A stretch of DNA of 64,000 nt from Kribbella aluminosa. Lineage in GTDB: Bacteria; Actinomycetota; Actinomycetes; Propionibacteriales; Kribbellaceae. The DNA lies in assembly GCF_017876295.1 (NCBI RefSeq), contig NZ_JAGINT010000001.1:4030001-4094000 (forward strand). The letters are read 5' to 3'. The position numbers and the translations under genes are program-made. This document shows, one piece after another, positions 54,324 through 63,530 of the stretch. The first letter of the stretch is position 1, and each line of letters begins with the position of its first letter. The notes beneath the pieces were generated by a model. The model saw only the letters and a list, made by a program, of their open reading frames with translations. It searched no databases and was not told where the DNA came from.

Positions 54324-55268
54324 TCACGTGAGTTCGTCGAGGGCGGCGAGGTCGGCGGGGGTCGGGTCCCAGGTGCCGGCGGCGACGTTCTGGGTGATCT
54401 GCTCGGGCTTCGTCGCACCGGCGATCACCGACGCGACCGCGGGCTGCGCGGCCAGGCCGCCGATCGCCACGTCGATCATCGTCAGGCCCCGCTCGGCCGC
54501 GAACGTGTCCAGCGCCTCGAGCTTGTCGAAGTCCGCCCGCGCGAGCCGCTCCGGCTGCGACGCCAGCCGGCTGTCCTCGGGTGCCGACGTACCACGTTTG
54601 TACTTGCCGGACAGCAGACCGGAGGCGAGCGGGAAGAACGGCAGGACGCCGATCCCGAGGTGCTCGCAAGCCGGCACCAGCTCGTCCTCGACGTCACGCT
54701 CGAGCAGCGAGTACTGGTTCTGGGCGCTGATGAAGTGCTCCAGGCCGTTGGACCGTGCCGTCCAGTCCGCGTCGACCACCTGCCAGCCCGCGAACTGCGA
54801 GCTGCCGATGTACCGCACCTTGCCCTCGGCAACCAATTCGGACAGGGCTGCCAAAGTCTCTTCGATGGGCGTCACCGGGTCCGGGAAGTGCAGCTGGTAC
54901 AGGTCGATCCAGTCGGTGCCGAGCCGCTGCAGGCTGGACTCGACCGCCTTCCGGATGTACCGCCGGGAGCCGCGGACGCCCCAGTCCGGGCCGTTCACAC
55001 CGCCCATGTCACCGCCGAACTTGGTCGCGATCACGACCTCGTCGCGGCGCGCACCGAGCGCCTTGCCGAGCAGCTCCTCGCTGAACCCGTGCTCGCCGCG
55101 GTAGATGTCCGCGGTGTCGAACAGCGTGATGCCGGCGTCGACCGCGGCGCTCACGACGGCCTCGGTCCGGCCCGCGTCCAGCCGGCGCCCGAAGTTGTTG
55201 CAGCCGAGTCCGACGACGCTCACGGTCAGACCCGAGTCACCCAGCTGGCGGTACTCCATATTGCCCAT
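54324..55268 (-). CDS. aldo/keto reductase
   Basis: 314 aa from ATG 55268 (ATG 55259 is an alternative). The four catalytic residues are visible: Asp and Tyr in ITLFDTADIYRGEHGFSEEL, Lys in DEVVIATKFGGDMGGVNGPD, and His in TDWIDLYQLHFPDPVTPIEE. YIGSSQFAGWQVVDADW and SVIAGATKPEQITQNVAAG form the NADPH site. It belongs to the YghZ/Kv-beta-like AKR group, acting on aldehydes or keto sugars. It is divergent from pepN with 36 bp between starts, which leaves little room for separate promoters. Confidence 0.91.
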   Translation of the reverse strand: MGNMEYRQLGDSGLTVSVVGLGCNNFGRRLDAGRTEAVVSAAVDAGITLFDTADIYRGEHGFSEELLGKALGARRDEVVIATKFGGDMGGVNGPDWGVRGSRRYIRKAVESSLQRLGTDWIDLYQLHFPDPVTPIEETLAALSELVAEGKVRYIGSSQFAGWQVVDADWTARSNGLEHFISAQNQYSLLERDVEDELVPACEHLGIGVLPFFPLASGLLSGKYKRGTSAPEDSRLASQPERLARADFDKLEALDTFAAERGLTMIDVAIGGLAAQPAVASVIAGATKPEQITQNVAAGTWDPTPADLAALDELT

Positions 55269-55303
55269 GGGGCTCAGCCTAGTCACCGCATACAGTGGCC
55301 CTC

Positions 55304-57760
55304 ATGCCGAGTCTCACCGTCGACGGCGCCCGCACTCGGGCCGCCGCGCTTTCCGTCCACTCGTACGACGTCGACCTCGACCTCACCCAGGGCGAGCGGA
55401 CGTTCGGATCCGCCACGACGATCCGGTTCACGACCTCCGCGCCGTCGAGCTGGGTCGACGTGAAACCCGACGAGCTGATCTCGGTCACGCTCAACGGTTC
55501 GGCCGTCGACGTGGCCGGCCTGAACGACGGACGGCTCGAGCTGTCCGGCCTGCAGCCGGACAACGAGCTGGTCGTCGTCGCCACGATGGCGTACTCGCAC
55601 GACGGCGAGGGCCTGCACCGCGCGGTGGACGCCGCCGACGGGCTCGCCTACACGTACGCGATGTCGTTCCTGGACGCCGGCCCGCGGATCTTCGCGTGCT
55701 TCGACCAGCCCGACCTGAAGGCGCCGTACCGGCTGAAGGTCACCGCGCCGCCGGAGTGGCTCGTGCTCGGCAACGGGGCCGCAACGCAGGTCTCCCCCGG
55801 CCGCTGGGAGCTCGCCGAGACCAAGCCGCTGTCGACGTACTTCGTCACCGTGGTCGCCGGGCCGTACCACCAGGTCACCGACGCGCACGACGGGATCAAC
55901 CTCAGCGTCGTCTCGCGGCAGTCGCTCAAGGACGCCCTGGACCGGGAGGCCGCGGACATCTTCGAGGTCACCAAGCAGTCCTTCGACGAGTACCACCGGA
56001 TGTTCGGCTACCGGTACCCGTTCGGCGAGTACCACCAGGCGTTCGTGCCGGAGTTCAACGCCGGCGCGATGGAGAACCCGGGCTGCGTGACCTTCCGGGA
56101 CCAGATGGTGTTCCGGTCCGCGGTGACCGACGGCGAGCGCAGCCAGCGGGCCCGGACGATCGTGCACGAGATGGCGCACCAGTGGTTCGGCGACACCGTG
56201 ACGATGAAGTGGTGGAACGACCTCTGGCTGAACGAGTCGTTCGCCGAGTACATGGCGCACCGGGTCGCGACCGCCGCCACCCGGTACACCGACAACTGGC
56301 TCGACTTCGCCTACATGCGCAAGTGGTGGGGCCTGCAGGCCGACCAGCGGTCGTCGACGCATCCGGTCGCGGCCGACGCGGTCAAGGACGCGGCCTCCTC
56401 GCTCGACGACTTCGACGGCATCTCGTACGCCAAGGGCGCCGCGACCCTCAAGCAGCTCGCGGCGTACCTCGGCGACGATGTCTTCCTGGCCGGTGTCAAC
56501 GCGCACATCGCGGCGCACGAGTTCGGCAACGCGACCTTCGCGGACCTGGTCGGGAAGTGGACCGAGGCCGGCGCGACCGGGCTCGACGAGTGGGCCCAGG
56601 CCTGGCTGCGGACGCCCGGCCTCGACACGTTGACCGTCGTCCGGACGGCCGACGGGATCAAGCTGCACCGGAAGGCGCCCGCGGCGTACCCGGCGTCCCG
56701 GCCGCACAAGCTCACCGTCGCCGGGTACGACGCCGACGGCGGGCGGACCACTGTCGACGTACTGGTCGATGCCGATGAGGTGGACGTCGACCTGGACCCG
56801 TCGGTCGCCGTGGTGATCCCGGACTCCGGCGACGACAGCTGGGCGAAGATCCGGCTCGACCCGGACAGCCTCGCGAACCTCGCGGCGCTGCTGCCGAAGA
56901 TCGGCGACGGGGTCACGCGGGCCGTCGTACTGAACAGCGTCCGGGACTCGGTCGCCGACGCCGAGCTGGACCCGAAGGCCGGGTTCGGCGTGGTGCTCGG
57001 GATGCTGCCGACCGAGACCAGCGACATCGCGGTCGGGACGATGCTGAACTGGTCGATCAGCCACCTGCTCGGCGTCTACCTGCCGTACGAGCCGTACCGC
57101 GGGCAGCTGGCCGGCGTACTGCAGGCGCGGCTGGAGACCGTCGAGGCCGGGACCAGCGTGCAGTTGTCGCTGGCCCGCGGGTTCGCGCGGTTCACCGACG
57201 ACGCCGACCGGCTGAACGGGTGGCTGGCCGGTGACGACGTACCGGATGGCGTGACGATGGACGCGGACCTGCGCTGGCTGGTCACGCTGCAGCTCGCCCG
57301 GCTCGGTGCGATCGGCGAGGCCGAGATCGCCGCCGAACTGCAGCGCGACCCGTCCTCCGAAGGCGTCGTACACGCGACCCGCTGCCGCGCCGCGCTGCCG
57401 ACCGCCGAGGCGAAGGAGCGCGCCTGGGCGCAGATCACGACCGACGCCGACCTGCCGAACTACGAGCTGTACGCCGCGTGCGAAGGGTTCTGGCACCCGA
57501 CGCAGGCCGAGCTCACGGCGCCGTACGTCGACCGGTACTTCGCCGAGATCGCGGGCACCGAGAAGCTCCGATCGGGCTGGGTGGTCGCGAGCAGCGCCAA
57601 GCTCGCGTTCCCGCGGTACGCGATCGAACAGCGGGTGGTCGATCTGGCCGGCGGCCTGATCGCCGACGAGTCGGTCGCGGCCGGCATCCGGCGCTCGGTG
57701 GCCGACAGCGCGGACGATCTGAAGCGGGCGCTGTCGGTCCGTTCGGCCTTCGGTGACTGA
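55304..57760 (+). CDS. pepN: aminopeptidase N (M1 metallopeptidase)
   Basis: 818 aa from ATG 55304. The exopeptidase motif is VPEFNAGAMENPGCVTF (GAMEN). Zinc-binding HExxHx18E is present as RTIVHEMAHQWFGDTV, with the distal Glu in NDLWLNESFAEYMAHR, at about residues 288-311. The transition-state Tyr is in FDGISYAKGAATLKQLAAYL. An ERAP1-like C-terminal helical domain completes the protein, which matches Streptomyces lividans PepN in length. It removes N-terminal residues from peptides in the cytosol. It precedes sepH by 187 bp. Confidence 0.96.
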   Translation: MPSLTVDGARTRAAALSVHSYDVDLDLTQGERTFGSATTIRFTTSAPSSWVDVKPDELISVTLNGSAVDVAGLNDGRLELSGLQPDNELVVVATMAYSHDGEGLHRAVDAADGLAYTYAMSFLDAGPRIFACFDQPDLKAPYRLKVTAPPEWLVLGNGAATQVSPGRWELAETKPLSTYFVTVVAGPYHQVTDAHDGINLSVVSRQSLKDALDREAADIFEVTKQSFDEYHRMFGYRYPFGEYHQAFVPEFNAGAMENPGCVTFRDQMVFRSAVTDGERSQRARTIVHEMAHQWFGDTVTMKWWNDLWLNESFAEYMAHRVATAATRYTDNWLDFAYMRKWWGLQADQRSSTHPVAADAVKDAASSLDDFDGISYAKGAATLKQLAAYLGDDVFLAGVNAHIAAHEFGNATFADLVGKWTEAGATGLDEWAQAWLRTPGLDTLTVVRTADGIKLHRKAPAAYPASRPHKLTVAGYDADGGRTTVDVLVDADEVDVDLDPSVAVVIPDSGDDSWAKIRLDPDSLANLAALLPKIGDGVTRAVVLNSVRDSVADAELDPKAGFGVVLGMLPTETSDIAVGTMLNWSISHLLGVYLPYEPYRGQLAGVLQARLETVEAGTSVQLSLARGFARFTDDADRLNGWLAGDDVPDGVTMDADLRWLVTLQLARLGAIGEAEIAAELQRDPSSEGVVHATRCRAALPTAEAKERAWAQITTDADLPNYELYAACEGFWHPTQAELTAPYVDRYFAEIAGTEKLRSGWVVASSAKLAFPRYAIEQRVVDLAGGLIADESVAAGIRRSVADSADDLKRALSVRSAFGD

Positions 57761-57785
57761 CCCGTCGTGGGCCGTCACGCCGTGT

Positions 57786-57812
57786 TGTGACTACTGTGAC
57801 TGGTGTGACCAG
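57786..57812. repeat. three tandem 9-bp units upstream of sepH
   Basis: TGTGACTAC, TGTGACTGG and TGTGACCAG follow each other without a gap (57786-57812), and a partial inverted copy (CTGGTGACCAG) lies just after. They sit 136 bp before the sepH start, the right place for a regulator binding array. Confidence 0.7.
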
Positions 57813-57947
57813 GAGGACCCTGGTGACCAGGCAAGATGTGTTTTCGTGACGTAACCTCCACAATGACCGGGCGGCACGGCGCGCCGGTCTTGGTCAGGCC
57901 CAGCGTCCGGGAGAGACTGTCTAGAACCGCACAGGAGAACAAGGTCA

Positions 57948-59540
57948 ATGCGCGAGGCGAGGCTCGTCGGTCTGAGCCAGGATGGGAAACAGCTCATCCT
58001 GGCGATGGCAGAGACGGGCGAGGAGTTCGCCGTACCGGTCGACGACCGGTTGCGTGCGGCCCTCCGCGGCGACCGTGCCCGACTCGGCCAGCTGGAGATT
58101 CAAATGGAGAGCGCGCTGCGCCCACGAGACATCCAGGCTCGTATCCGCGCCGGCGAAAGTCCCGAGGCGGTCGCGGCGGTCGCCCAGATGCCGATGGAAC
58201 GCGTGATGGCGTTCGCCGGCCCGGTCCTGGCCGAGCGGGACCACATCGCGACCCTCGCGCAGCGCGCGTCCGTCCGCCGTCGCGGTGGCGGCGACGCTCC
58301 GACGCGAAACCTGGGTGCCTGGGTGACCGACCGGTTGCGGCTCCGGCACGTCGACCCGGCGTCGGCCGAGTGGGACGCGTGGCGCCGCGAGGACGGGCGC
58401 TGGGCGGTGCGGGTGTCGTACTTCGTCGAGTCCGAGGACAGCGAGGACTCCGGCGAGGAGCAGAAGGACGAGAAGGTCGGGATGTTCGCGTACGACGCTC
58501 CCGGTCGGTACGTCGTACCCGATGACGACGAGGCGCGCTGGCTGGTCGGCGAGCAGGCGCAGGTCCTGCCGACCCCCGTACAGCCGCAGCCCGGCGAGCG
58601 CCGGCTGGCCGCGGTCGCGGACATCGACCCGCTGATCGCACCGGACCACGGCGCCGACAGCTACGAGGCAGGCTTCGAGGACACCGTCGCCCTGCGCCGC
58701 CGAAACCACCCGGTTTCCCGCGACGACACCCAGGGCCACCAGCGCGAGGTCTCCCGCACCTCCCACGACACCGACCGCGGCCCGCGCCGAGTCCACTCCG
58801 TCCCCAACCCCGACGAAGAACCAACCCTGATCGACGTCCCCGTCGACCAGCCCCCCGCCCCCCGCCCGTCGGTCCGAGCCGTAGAACGCCCCACCCCACC
58901 CCCCACCTACGCCTCCCCCGCCGACCCCCACCGCGACGACGATTCAGTCGACGACCTCGGCGACGAGCCCTCCGCACTCAACACTCGCGACTCCCGGTCA
59001 ACGCGCGGTTTCCACGACGAGTCGGCGCGCGACTTCCGTGACGAGCAGCCCGGGCGCGGACTGCCGGACGACCGCTCCGCTCGCAACCGGCCGGCTGGTT
59101 CGCGCCAGGAGCAGGCGCCGTCGGCACGTGCTACTCCGTCGCGGACCCCCGAGACGCAGCGGGCCGAGCCGAGCCGTCCGACCGGACCGCGACCGACAGC
59201 ACCCCGCCCGGCGGACCCACGCCCCGAGCAGAGCGCACGCTCTGGCGAGCAGCGTCCGTCCGAGGACCGCCGCCCAGCACCGGACCGCGCCTCCGAAGAC
59301 AACCAGCCCGAGTACACCCAGTCGGCCCGCGCCGAGCAGCCGCCGGGCGACGCCCGCACCGAGTCCGCTCGTCCCTCCAAGCCGGCCACAACCCCCGAGC
59401 AGCCGGCCCTGCCGGAAGGCGCCGACAACACCCAGGCCACCGACCCCCCAGCCGAACCAAAGAAGAAGCCCGCCCGCCGCGGCAAGCGCGCAAGCGTCCC
59501 CAGCTGGGACGAAATCATGTTCGGCAAGAAGGCCGACTGA
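57948..59540 (+). CDS. sepH: septation protein SepH
   Basis: 530 aa from ATG 57948, with AGGAGA 10 bases upstream. The conserved N-terminal DUF3071 domain (residues 1-170) begins MREARLVGLSQDGKQLILAM and includes ERPRDIQ-like ALRPRDIQARIRAGESPEAV, AAVAQMPMERVMAFAGPVLA (helix-turn-helix-like) and LGAWVTDRLRLRHVDPASAE. A long disordered Pro/Arg/Glu-rich region follows. The end carries the short conserved motif GKRASVPSWDEIMFGKK. SepH binds FtsZ and promotes Z-ring assembly in actinobacteria. A single copy is expected. The disordered region shows repetitive RDSRSTRGFHDESARDFRDE-type segments. Confidence 0.95.
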   Translation: MREARLVGLSQDGKQLILAMAETGEEFAVPVDDRLRAALRGDRARLGQLEIQMESALRPRDIQARIRAGESPEAVAAVAQMPMERVMAFAGPVLAERDHIATLAQRASVRRRGGGDAPTRNLGAWVTDRLRLRHVDPASAEWDAWRREDGRWAVRVSYFVESEDSEDSGEEQKDEKVGMFAYDAPGRYVVPDDDEARWLVGEQAQVLPTPVQPQPGERRLAAVADIDPLIAPDHGADSYEAGFEDTVALRRRNHPVSRDDTQGHQREVSRTSHDTDRGPRRVHSVPNPDEEPTLIDVPVDQPPAPRPSVRAVERPTPPPTYASPADPHRDDDSVDDLGDEPSALNTRDSRSTRGFHDESARDFRDEQPGRGLPDDRSARNRPAGSRQEQAPSARATPSRTPETQRAEPSRPTGPRPTAPRPADPRPEQSARSGEQRPSEDRRPAPDRASEDNQPEYTQSARAEQPPGDARTESARPSKPATTPEQPALPEGADNTQATDPPAEPKKKPARRGKRASVPSWDEIMFGKKAD

Positions 59541-59786
59541 CCCACGGAGCAGGTACGCCTCGGACTCCCATCACCCGAACTCGTCTGCGTCGGCGCTCGA
59601 TCCATAAGCGCGAATTGGATTCGCCGGCGGCAGAACCGGGGTCGAGGAATCCAGAACAGCGGTTGGCGCTGAGAATGATCTTGATGTTTGTGGGTGTTGA
59701 GGTGGGTGGGGTGGGTGAGGGTTTGGTGATCATGAAGTTACTTTGGGTGATCATCCGGAAACGTGGCGTGTCTACGTTTTGCGTCC
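59541..59786. other. intergenic region, likely edge of a Tn3-type insertion
   Basis: No gene is recognised. The half nearest the transposase is G/T-rich (59690-59740, repeated GGTGGGTG-like units) and less GC-rich than the surroundings. It may contain the transposon end, but I could not identify a 38-bp Tn3 inverted repeat with confidence. Confidence 0.4.
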
Positions 59787-60305
59787 ATGCCTGTCGAATT
59801 CCTGTCTGATGAGATGGTCGCCGCGTACAGCACCTTCGGGGAGGTGCCGCCGTCGTCGGACCTGGAGAAGTTCTTCTTCCTCGACGCCTCCGATCGGGAT
59901 CTGATCGCGCAGTCGCGTGCGGATTCGCACCGTCTGGGTGTGGCCGTCCAGATCTGCACCGTCCGGTACAAGGGCCTGTTCCTGGAGGACCTCCTCGCGG
60001 TGCCGTGGCCGGTGGTCGACTACCTGGCCGAGCAGCTTGAGATCGGGGACGCCTCAGCGGTGCAGAAGTACACCGAGCGGCCCAAGACCTCCTACGAGCA
60101 CGCCTGGAAAATCCAGGCCGCCTACGGGTTCGTGACCTTCGGCGACCGGGAGAGCTGGCGCGCGTCAGCTCAACAAGGGGTTCCTGACGTTCCTGCACGG
60201 GCGGGCGTGGACGCACGCGGAGGGGCCGGTGGCGTTGTTCGACCAGTCGGCGGCCTGGCCGCGCCGGCACCGGGTGCTGCTGCCGGGGTGGTTTTGTGGA
60301 ATTCG
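59787..60305 (+). pseudogene. Tn3-family transposase, N-terminal fragment
   Basis: From ATG 59787 the frame encodes the DUF4158 N-terminal domain of Tn3 transposases: MPVEFLSDEMVAAYSTFGEV, LEKFFFLDASDRDLIAQSRA, SHRLGVAVQICTVRYKGLFL, VVDYLAEQLEIGDASAVQKY. Around 60160 the coding switches frame and continues FLHGRAWTHAEGPVALFDQS, AAWPRRHRVLLPGWF, ending near 60305. The remaining approximately 800 residues, including the DDE core, are missing. At least one frameshift plus truncation make it inactive. Confidence 0.75.
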
Positions 60306-60360
60306 AAGTACCTGCGCTGCGCTCGCCGACCACTGACCAGGACGCCGCAGATGATGGCGA

Positions 60361-60470
60361 GTGAGTGATCACGTGGCCGAGACGCTGGCCGGTATCGCGG
60401 CGGCGCTCGATGCCGCACGGTGCCCGGTGATCCTGGCTGGGCAGGGCGCGAAACTCTCCGGGGCTGGTCC
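60361..60470 (+). pseudogene. scrap of a thiamine-pyrophosphate enzyme central domain
   Basis: About 35 codons (HVAETLAGIAAALDAARCPV then ILAGQGAKLSGAG) resemble the start of the central FAD/ADP-binding domain of acetolactate-synthase-type enzymes (AAxLLAxARRPVILAGxGA). Nothing recognisable flanks it. Probably carried or exposed by the Tn3 rearrangement. Confidence 0.35.
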
Positions 60471-60501
60471 GGTCTGGCCGGGCCACGCTCGGGAGCGGAG
60501 A

Positions 60502-60526
60502 GCACTCCCGGTGCGATCGGGAGTGC
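60502..60526. terminator. terminator hairpin downstream of the lipoprotein hydrolase
   Basis: GCACTCCCG (60502-60510) and CGGGAGTGC (60518-60526) form a perfect 9-bp stem with a 7-base loop, extendable by GAG/CTC outside a mismatch. It lies 21 bp past the hydrolase stop (minus strand). Confidence 0.75.
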
Positions 60527-60546
60527 CCTCCGCACCGGGAGGAGCG

Positions 60547-61752
60547 CTATTGGCAGGTGTTGGTGCTCGGGGAGCAGAACTTGAGCTCCGGGTAGCGCTT
60601 TGACGGTTTGTCCAGCAAGGGTTGTGGCTGGTTGCGCAGGTTCAGGTCGAAGAAGGCTAGGACGTATCGGCGGGTGATCTGCATGCCTCGGGTGCCGGGC
60701 AGGACGGCGTTGTGGCCGAGGCCGAGTTGGTCGTTCAGCAGCCCAAGGTCGGTGAAGGACATGTGTTGCGCCCCGGCCACGACGAGCCAGCGCTTCCAGC
60801 TGGTCAGGAGTTTCCAGTCACGGTCCCAGCTGGTGTCCGGGCCTCCCGGGCTGTGGTTGGCCTGCGTGCCCAGGAACAGGAACGGCCGAGGCAGTCCGCT
60901 GTCTGGGATCGAGGCGTAGGTGGTGCCGTCCATGTCGATGCCGGCGCGCACGCGGGAGTCCTTCAGCAGGGCTGCTATGACGCTGGCGCCGCCGAGGGAG
61001 TGGCCGACCATCGCGATCCGGGACGAGTCGATCAAAGATGCGCCCCTCCATGCCGGGTGCAGCCCGGTCAGTTCGTCGAGCACGAAGGAGACATCGGCTG
61101 CCCGTACCTGCATGACCTTTGTGAGGAACCCGGGATCTTGGGTGGCCCGGCAGGCGACGCATGCGGTGGTCCGCCCGTCGGGGAAGGTCTCGGCGAAGTT
61201 CTCGTAGGTGTGGTCGATCCCGGCCACCACATACCCGTGGCTTGCCAGGTCCTCGGCCAGGCCCGACAGTGTTTTACGAGTCACCTGGAAGCCGGGCGAG
61301 AGCACCACGAGGGGGAGACCGTGCCTCCGACCGGCTGGTTTGGCGTCACTGAAGGCGCCGGTCCGGACTCGGCTCAGCGCGTCGTAGGGCACGCCGGTGA
61401 CGCCCTCGCCCTTCAGAAGGAGTTCTGACTCCTTGGGCGTCATGTATTGCGCCCGCTGTCGGCCCGGCGATGTCGCCGGATACCACAGGGTGACCATGAG
61501 TTCCCGGGCCTTCTGCTGGGGGACCCAGGGGTCGGGACGGGAGGAGTCCTTCAGATACACCGAGGTCGTGCCGACCGGATGAGGACCGGTCGGCTTGAGC
61601 AGATAGGGCGTGGCCGAAGGGGTAGCGGACGTAGTCGCCGACACCGGGGAGGCGGACGCCGGCGAGCAGGCGGCGGACAGCACGAAGGCGAGGAATGTGG
61701 TGGCGGCGGCCAGGCCACCACGCAGCCCACGGGTCCACGACCCGACGATCAT
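60547..61752 (-). CDS. secreted lipoprotein alpha/beta hydrolase (PAF-acetylhydrolase-like)
   Basis: 401 aa from ATG 61752. The signal peptide (GLRGGLAAATTFLAFVLSAA followed by Cys) ends in a lipobox-like S-A-A-C. The catalytic domain has LMVTLWYPATSPGRQRAQYM, LPLVVLSPGFQVTRKTLSGL, the nucleophile elbow RIAMVGHSLGGASVIAAL (GHSLG), acid-bearing GIDMDGT and His in LVVAGAQHMSFTDLGLL. This order is that of PAF-acetylhydrolase II/dienelactone-hydrolase-like esterases. It should act outside the cell on lipids or esters. Two Cys pairs (ACVACRA; FCSPSTNTC) may form disulfides. Its start overlaps the stop of a 20-codon leader ORF by ATGA. Confidence 0.9.
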   Translation of the reverse strand: MIVGSWTRGLRGGLAAATTFLAFVLSAACSPASASPVSATTSATPSATPYLLKPTGPHPVGTTSVYLKDSSRPDPWVPQQKARELMVTLWYPATSPGRQRAQYMTPKESELLLKGEGVTGVPYDALSRVRTGAFSDAKPAGRRHGLPLVVLSPGFQVTRKTLSGLAEDLASHGYVVAGIDHTYENFAETFPDGRTTACVACRATQDPGFLTKVMQVRAADVSFVLDELTGLHPAWRGASLIDSSRIAMVGHSLGGASVIAALLKDSRVRAGIDMDGTTYASIPDSGLPRPFLFLGTQANHSPGGPDTSWDRDWKLLTSWKRWLVVAGAQHMSFTDLGLLNDQLGLGHNAVLPGTRGMQITRRYVLAFFDLNLRNQPQPLLDKPSKRYPELKFCSPSTNTCQ

Positions 61753-61811
61753 CGCTTGACCGCCGCCGCGGCAGGTACGGCCTGGTCGGACGGAGCGAAC
61801 TGGAGGTTCAT
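61749..61811 (-). CDS. 20-codon leader ORF coupled to the hydrolase gene
   Basis: ATG 61811 with GAGAGG eight bases upstream opens a frame encoding MNLQFAPSDQAVPAAAAVKR. Its TGA shares bases with the hydrolase ATG (ATGA). The coding frame is open further upstream to 61878, with protein-like phrase TRVGFELIEIERNA, though without a good start. It may be a leader peptide for translational coupling or a tiny gene of its own. No family recognised. Confidence 0.45.
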   Translation of the reverse strand: MNLQFAPSDQAVPAAAAVKR

Positions 61812-62024
61812 GGCGTTCCTCTCGATCTCGATGAGTTCGAAGCCGACCCGGGTTTGCCGGGCTGCCGATTACGCTAGATATCGACCTGCCGGCGCCGATA
61901 TGGGGCTGGATGGCATGTATGGGGTACGTGTAGACGTACCTGCGGTTCGGGGTTCAAGGTCACTGCGGGTCGGTCGGACGCACGGCACAATGAACCGAAA
62001 TACCCCCGGCCGAGGAGATCAGCG

Positions 62025-63530
62025 GTGACCGGTAGAGCGACGATCCCGGCAAGGGCGGTCCCGCGGCGCGAGCGCTGGCCATGGACGTTCTGGATAGGCG
62101 ATGGCCTGGTGGCTTGTGCCCGCGGGCTGGTGTTGTGCGGGTTGACGCTGGCCGGAGCCGCCGCGCTGCTGGGAGCTCCGGTGCTCGCGGTGGCCGCCGT
62201 AGGGCTGCACCACCCCGATGGCCCGGGCTCGGTGCCGTCCCCCGGTCCCGGCACCCGCGGTCAGTACGACTACGTGTGGCTGGGTCTGGCGGTCCTGCTG
62301 GTTTCGTGCAGCGTGGTGGGCATGCGGTGGGTGACCGGACGCATCGCCTGGCCGGCCGGGGCCGTGCCGCTGGCGCCTCCGGTACTGGCACTGGCGGCCG
62401 TAGGGATCAACCGTGGCACGCCCACTGGCGGACGTAGCTTCCTGTGCCTGGGCCTGGCGGTACTCCTGGTTCCTTGCGGCGCGCTGGGCACGCGCTGGGT
62501 GGCCGGGCTGACCAGACGGCTGGTCGGAGCGTGGTGCGGGGTGCCCATCGCCGTCCCGTACCGGCCCGCTCCGGGCGAGCAGACCGGCCGCCGGCGGTGG
62601 ATCGGCTGGCTGCTGACCGACCCGGCGACCTGGCGGGACCTGATGTGGACGGCCGTGAACACCACCGGCGGCTGCCTGCTGGTCGCCGTGCCCGCCGCCC
62701 TGCTGGCCGGTGGGCCGGGCGCCATGATCGCCCTGCAGCCGACCGCTTGGCTGGCCGTGCCGCTGGGTTTGGCGTTGATGGGGCTCGGGCTGTGGGCCGG
62801 GCCGCGGCTGCTGCCGGCCTACGGCGAGTTCGCCCGTTCGATGTTGGGCCCCAACAGGCAGGCTGAGCTGGCGCTGCGGGTCCGCCACCTGGCCCAGACC
62901 CGGTCGGCCACCATCGATGCCGGCGCGGCCCAGATGCGCCGCATCGAACGGGACCTGCACGACGGCGCACAAGCCCGGCTGGTGGCGATGGGCATGACCC
63001 TGGACGCTGCCGAGGAACTGGTCGAGACCAGCCCGCAGGCCGCACGGGCGCTGCTGGCCGAGGCCAGGGACTCCTCGGTCAAAGCGCTGGCCGAGCTGCG
63101 TGACCTCGTCCGCGGGATCCATCCGCCGATGCTGGCCGACCGAGGGCTGGTCAACGCGGTGCACGGGCTCGCCCTGGACCTGCCGCTGCGGGTTCACTTC
63201 GCGGGCGAGTTGCCCGGCCGGCCACCGGCGCCGGTCGAATCAGCGGCCTACTTCGCGGTCAGCGAGCTGCTGGCCAACGTGTCCAAACACGCCCGTGCCG
63301 GTGCGGTCTGGATCGACATCGGCCACACCGCCGGGACACTGCGGATCGGCGTCACCGACGACGGCCGCGGCGGTGCCGATCCCGCGCAGGGCACCGGGCT
63401 GCGCGGCCTGGAGCAGCGGCTCGCCGCGTTCGACGGCATCCTTGCTGTCAGCAGCCCGCCCGGCGGGCCGACCATGGTGAACCTGGAGATCCCGTGCGCG
63501 TTGTCATTGCCGAAGACCTCTTCCTGCTGA
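62025..63530 (+). CDS. NarL-type sensor histidine kinase
   Basis: 501 aa from GTG 62025, with GAGGAGA upstream. Several membrane helices occupy residues 25-265 (LVLCGLTLAGAAALLGAPVL, AVLLVSCSVVGMRWVTG, and two more). The HisKA_3 dimerisation domain contains the phospho-His in RRIERDLHDGAQARLVAMGM, and the HATPase_c domain has the N box FAVSELLANVSKHARAGAVW and G boxes TDDGRGGADPAQGTGLRGLE. The last 37 bases overlap the response regulator gene. It senses an unknown extracellular or membrane signal. The first transmembrane pair contains an internal near-duplication (VLAVAAVGLHHPD / VLALAAVGINRGT). Confidence 0.93.
   Translation: MTGRATIPARAVPRRERWPWTFWIGDGLVACARGLVLCGLTLAGAAALLGAPVLAVAAVGLHHPDGPGSVPSPGPGTRGQYDYVWLGLAVLLVSCSVVGMRWVTGRIAWPAGAVPLAPPVLALAAVGINRGTPTGGRSFLCLGLAVLLVPCGALGTRWVAGLTRRLVGAWCGVPIAVPYRPAPGEQTGRRRWIGWLLTDPATWRDLMWTAVNTTGGCLLVAVPAALLAGGPGAMIALQPTAWLAVPLGLALMGLGLWAGPRLLPAYGEFARSMLGPNRQAELALRVRHLAQTRSATIDAGAAQMRRIERDLHDGAQARLVAMGMTLDAAEELVETSPQAARALLAEARDSSVKALAELRDLVRGIHPPMLADRGLVNAVHGLALDLPLRVHFAGELPGRPPAPVESAAYFAVSELLANVSKHARAGAVWIDIGHTAGTLRIGVTDDGRGGADPAQGTGLRGLEQRLAAFDGILAVSSPPGGPTMVNLEIPCALSLPKTSSC

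Noticed and set aside
55283..57778. 831-codon minus-strand frame opposite pepN
   Set aside because: Antisense shadow of an unmistakable M1 aminopeptidase gene.
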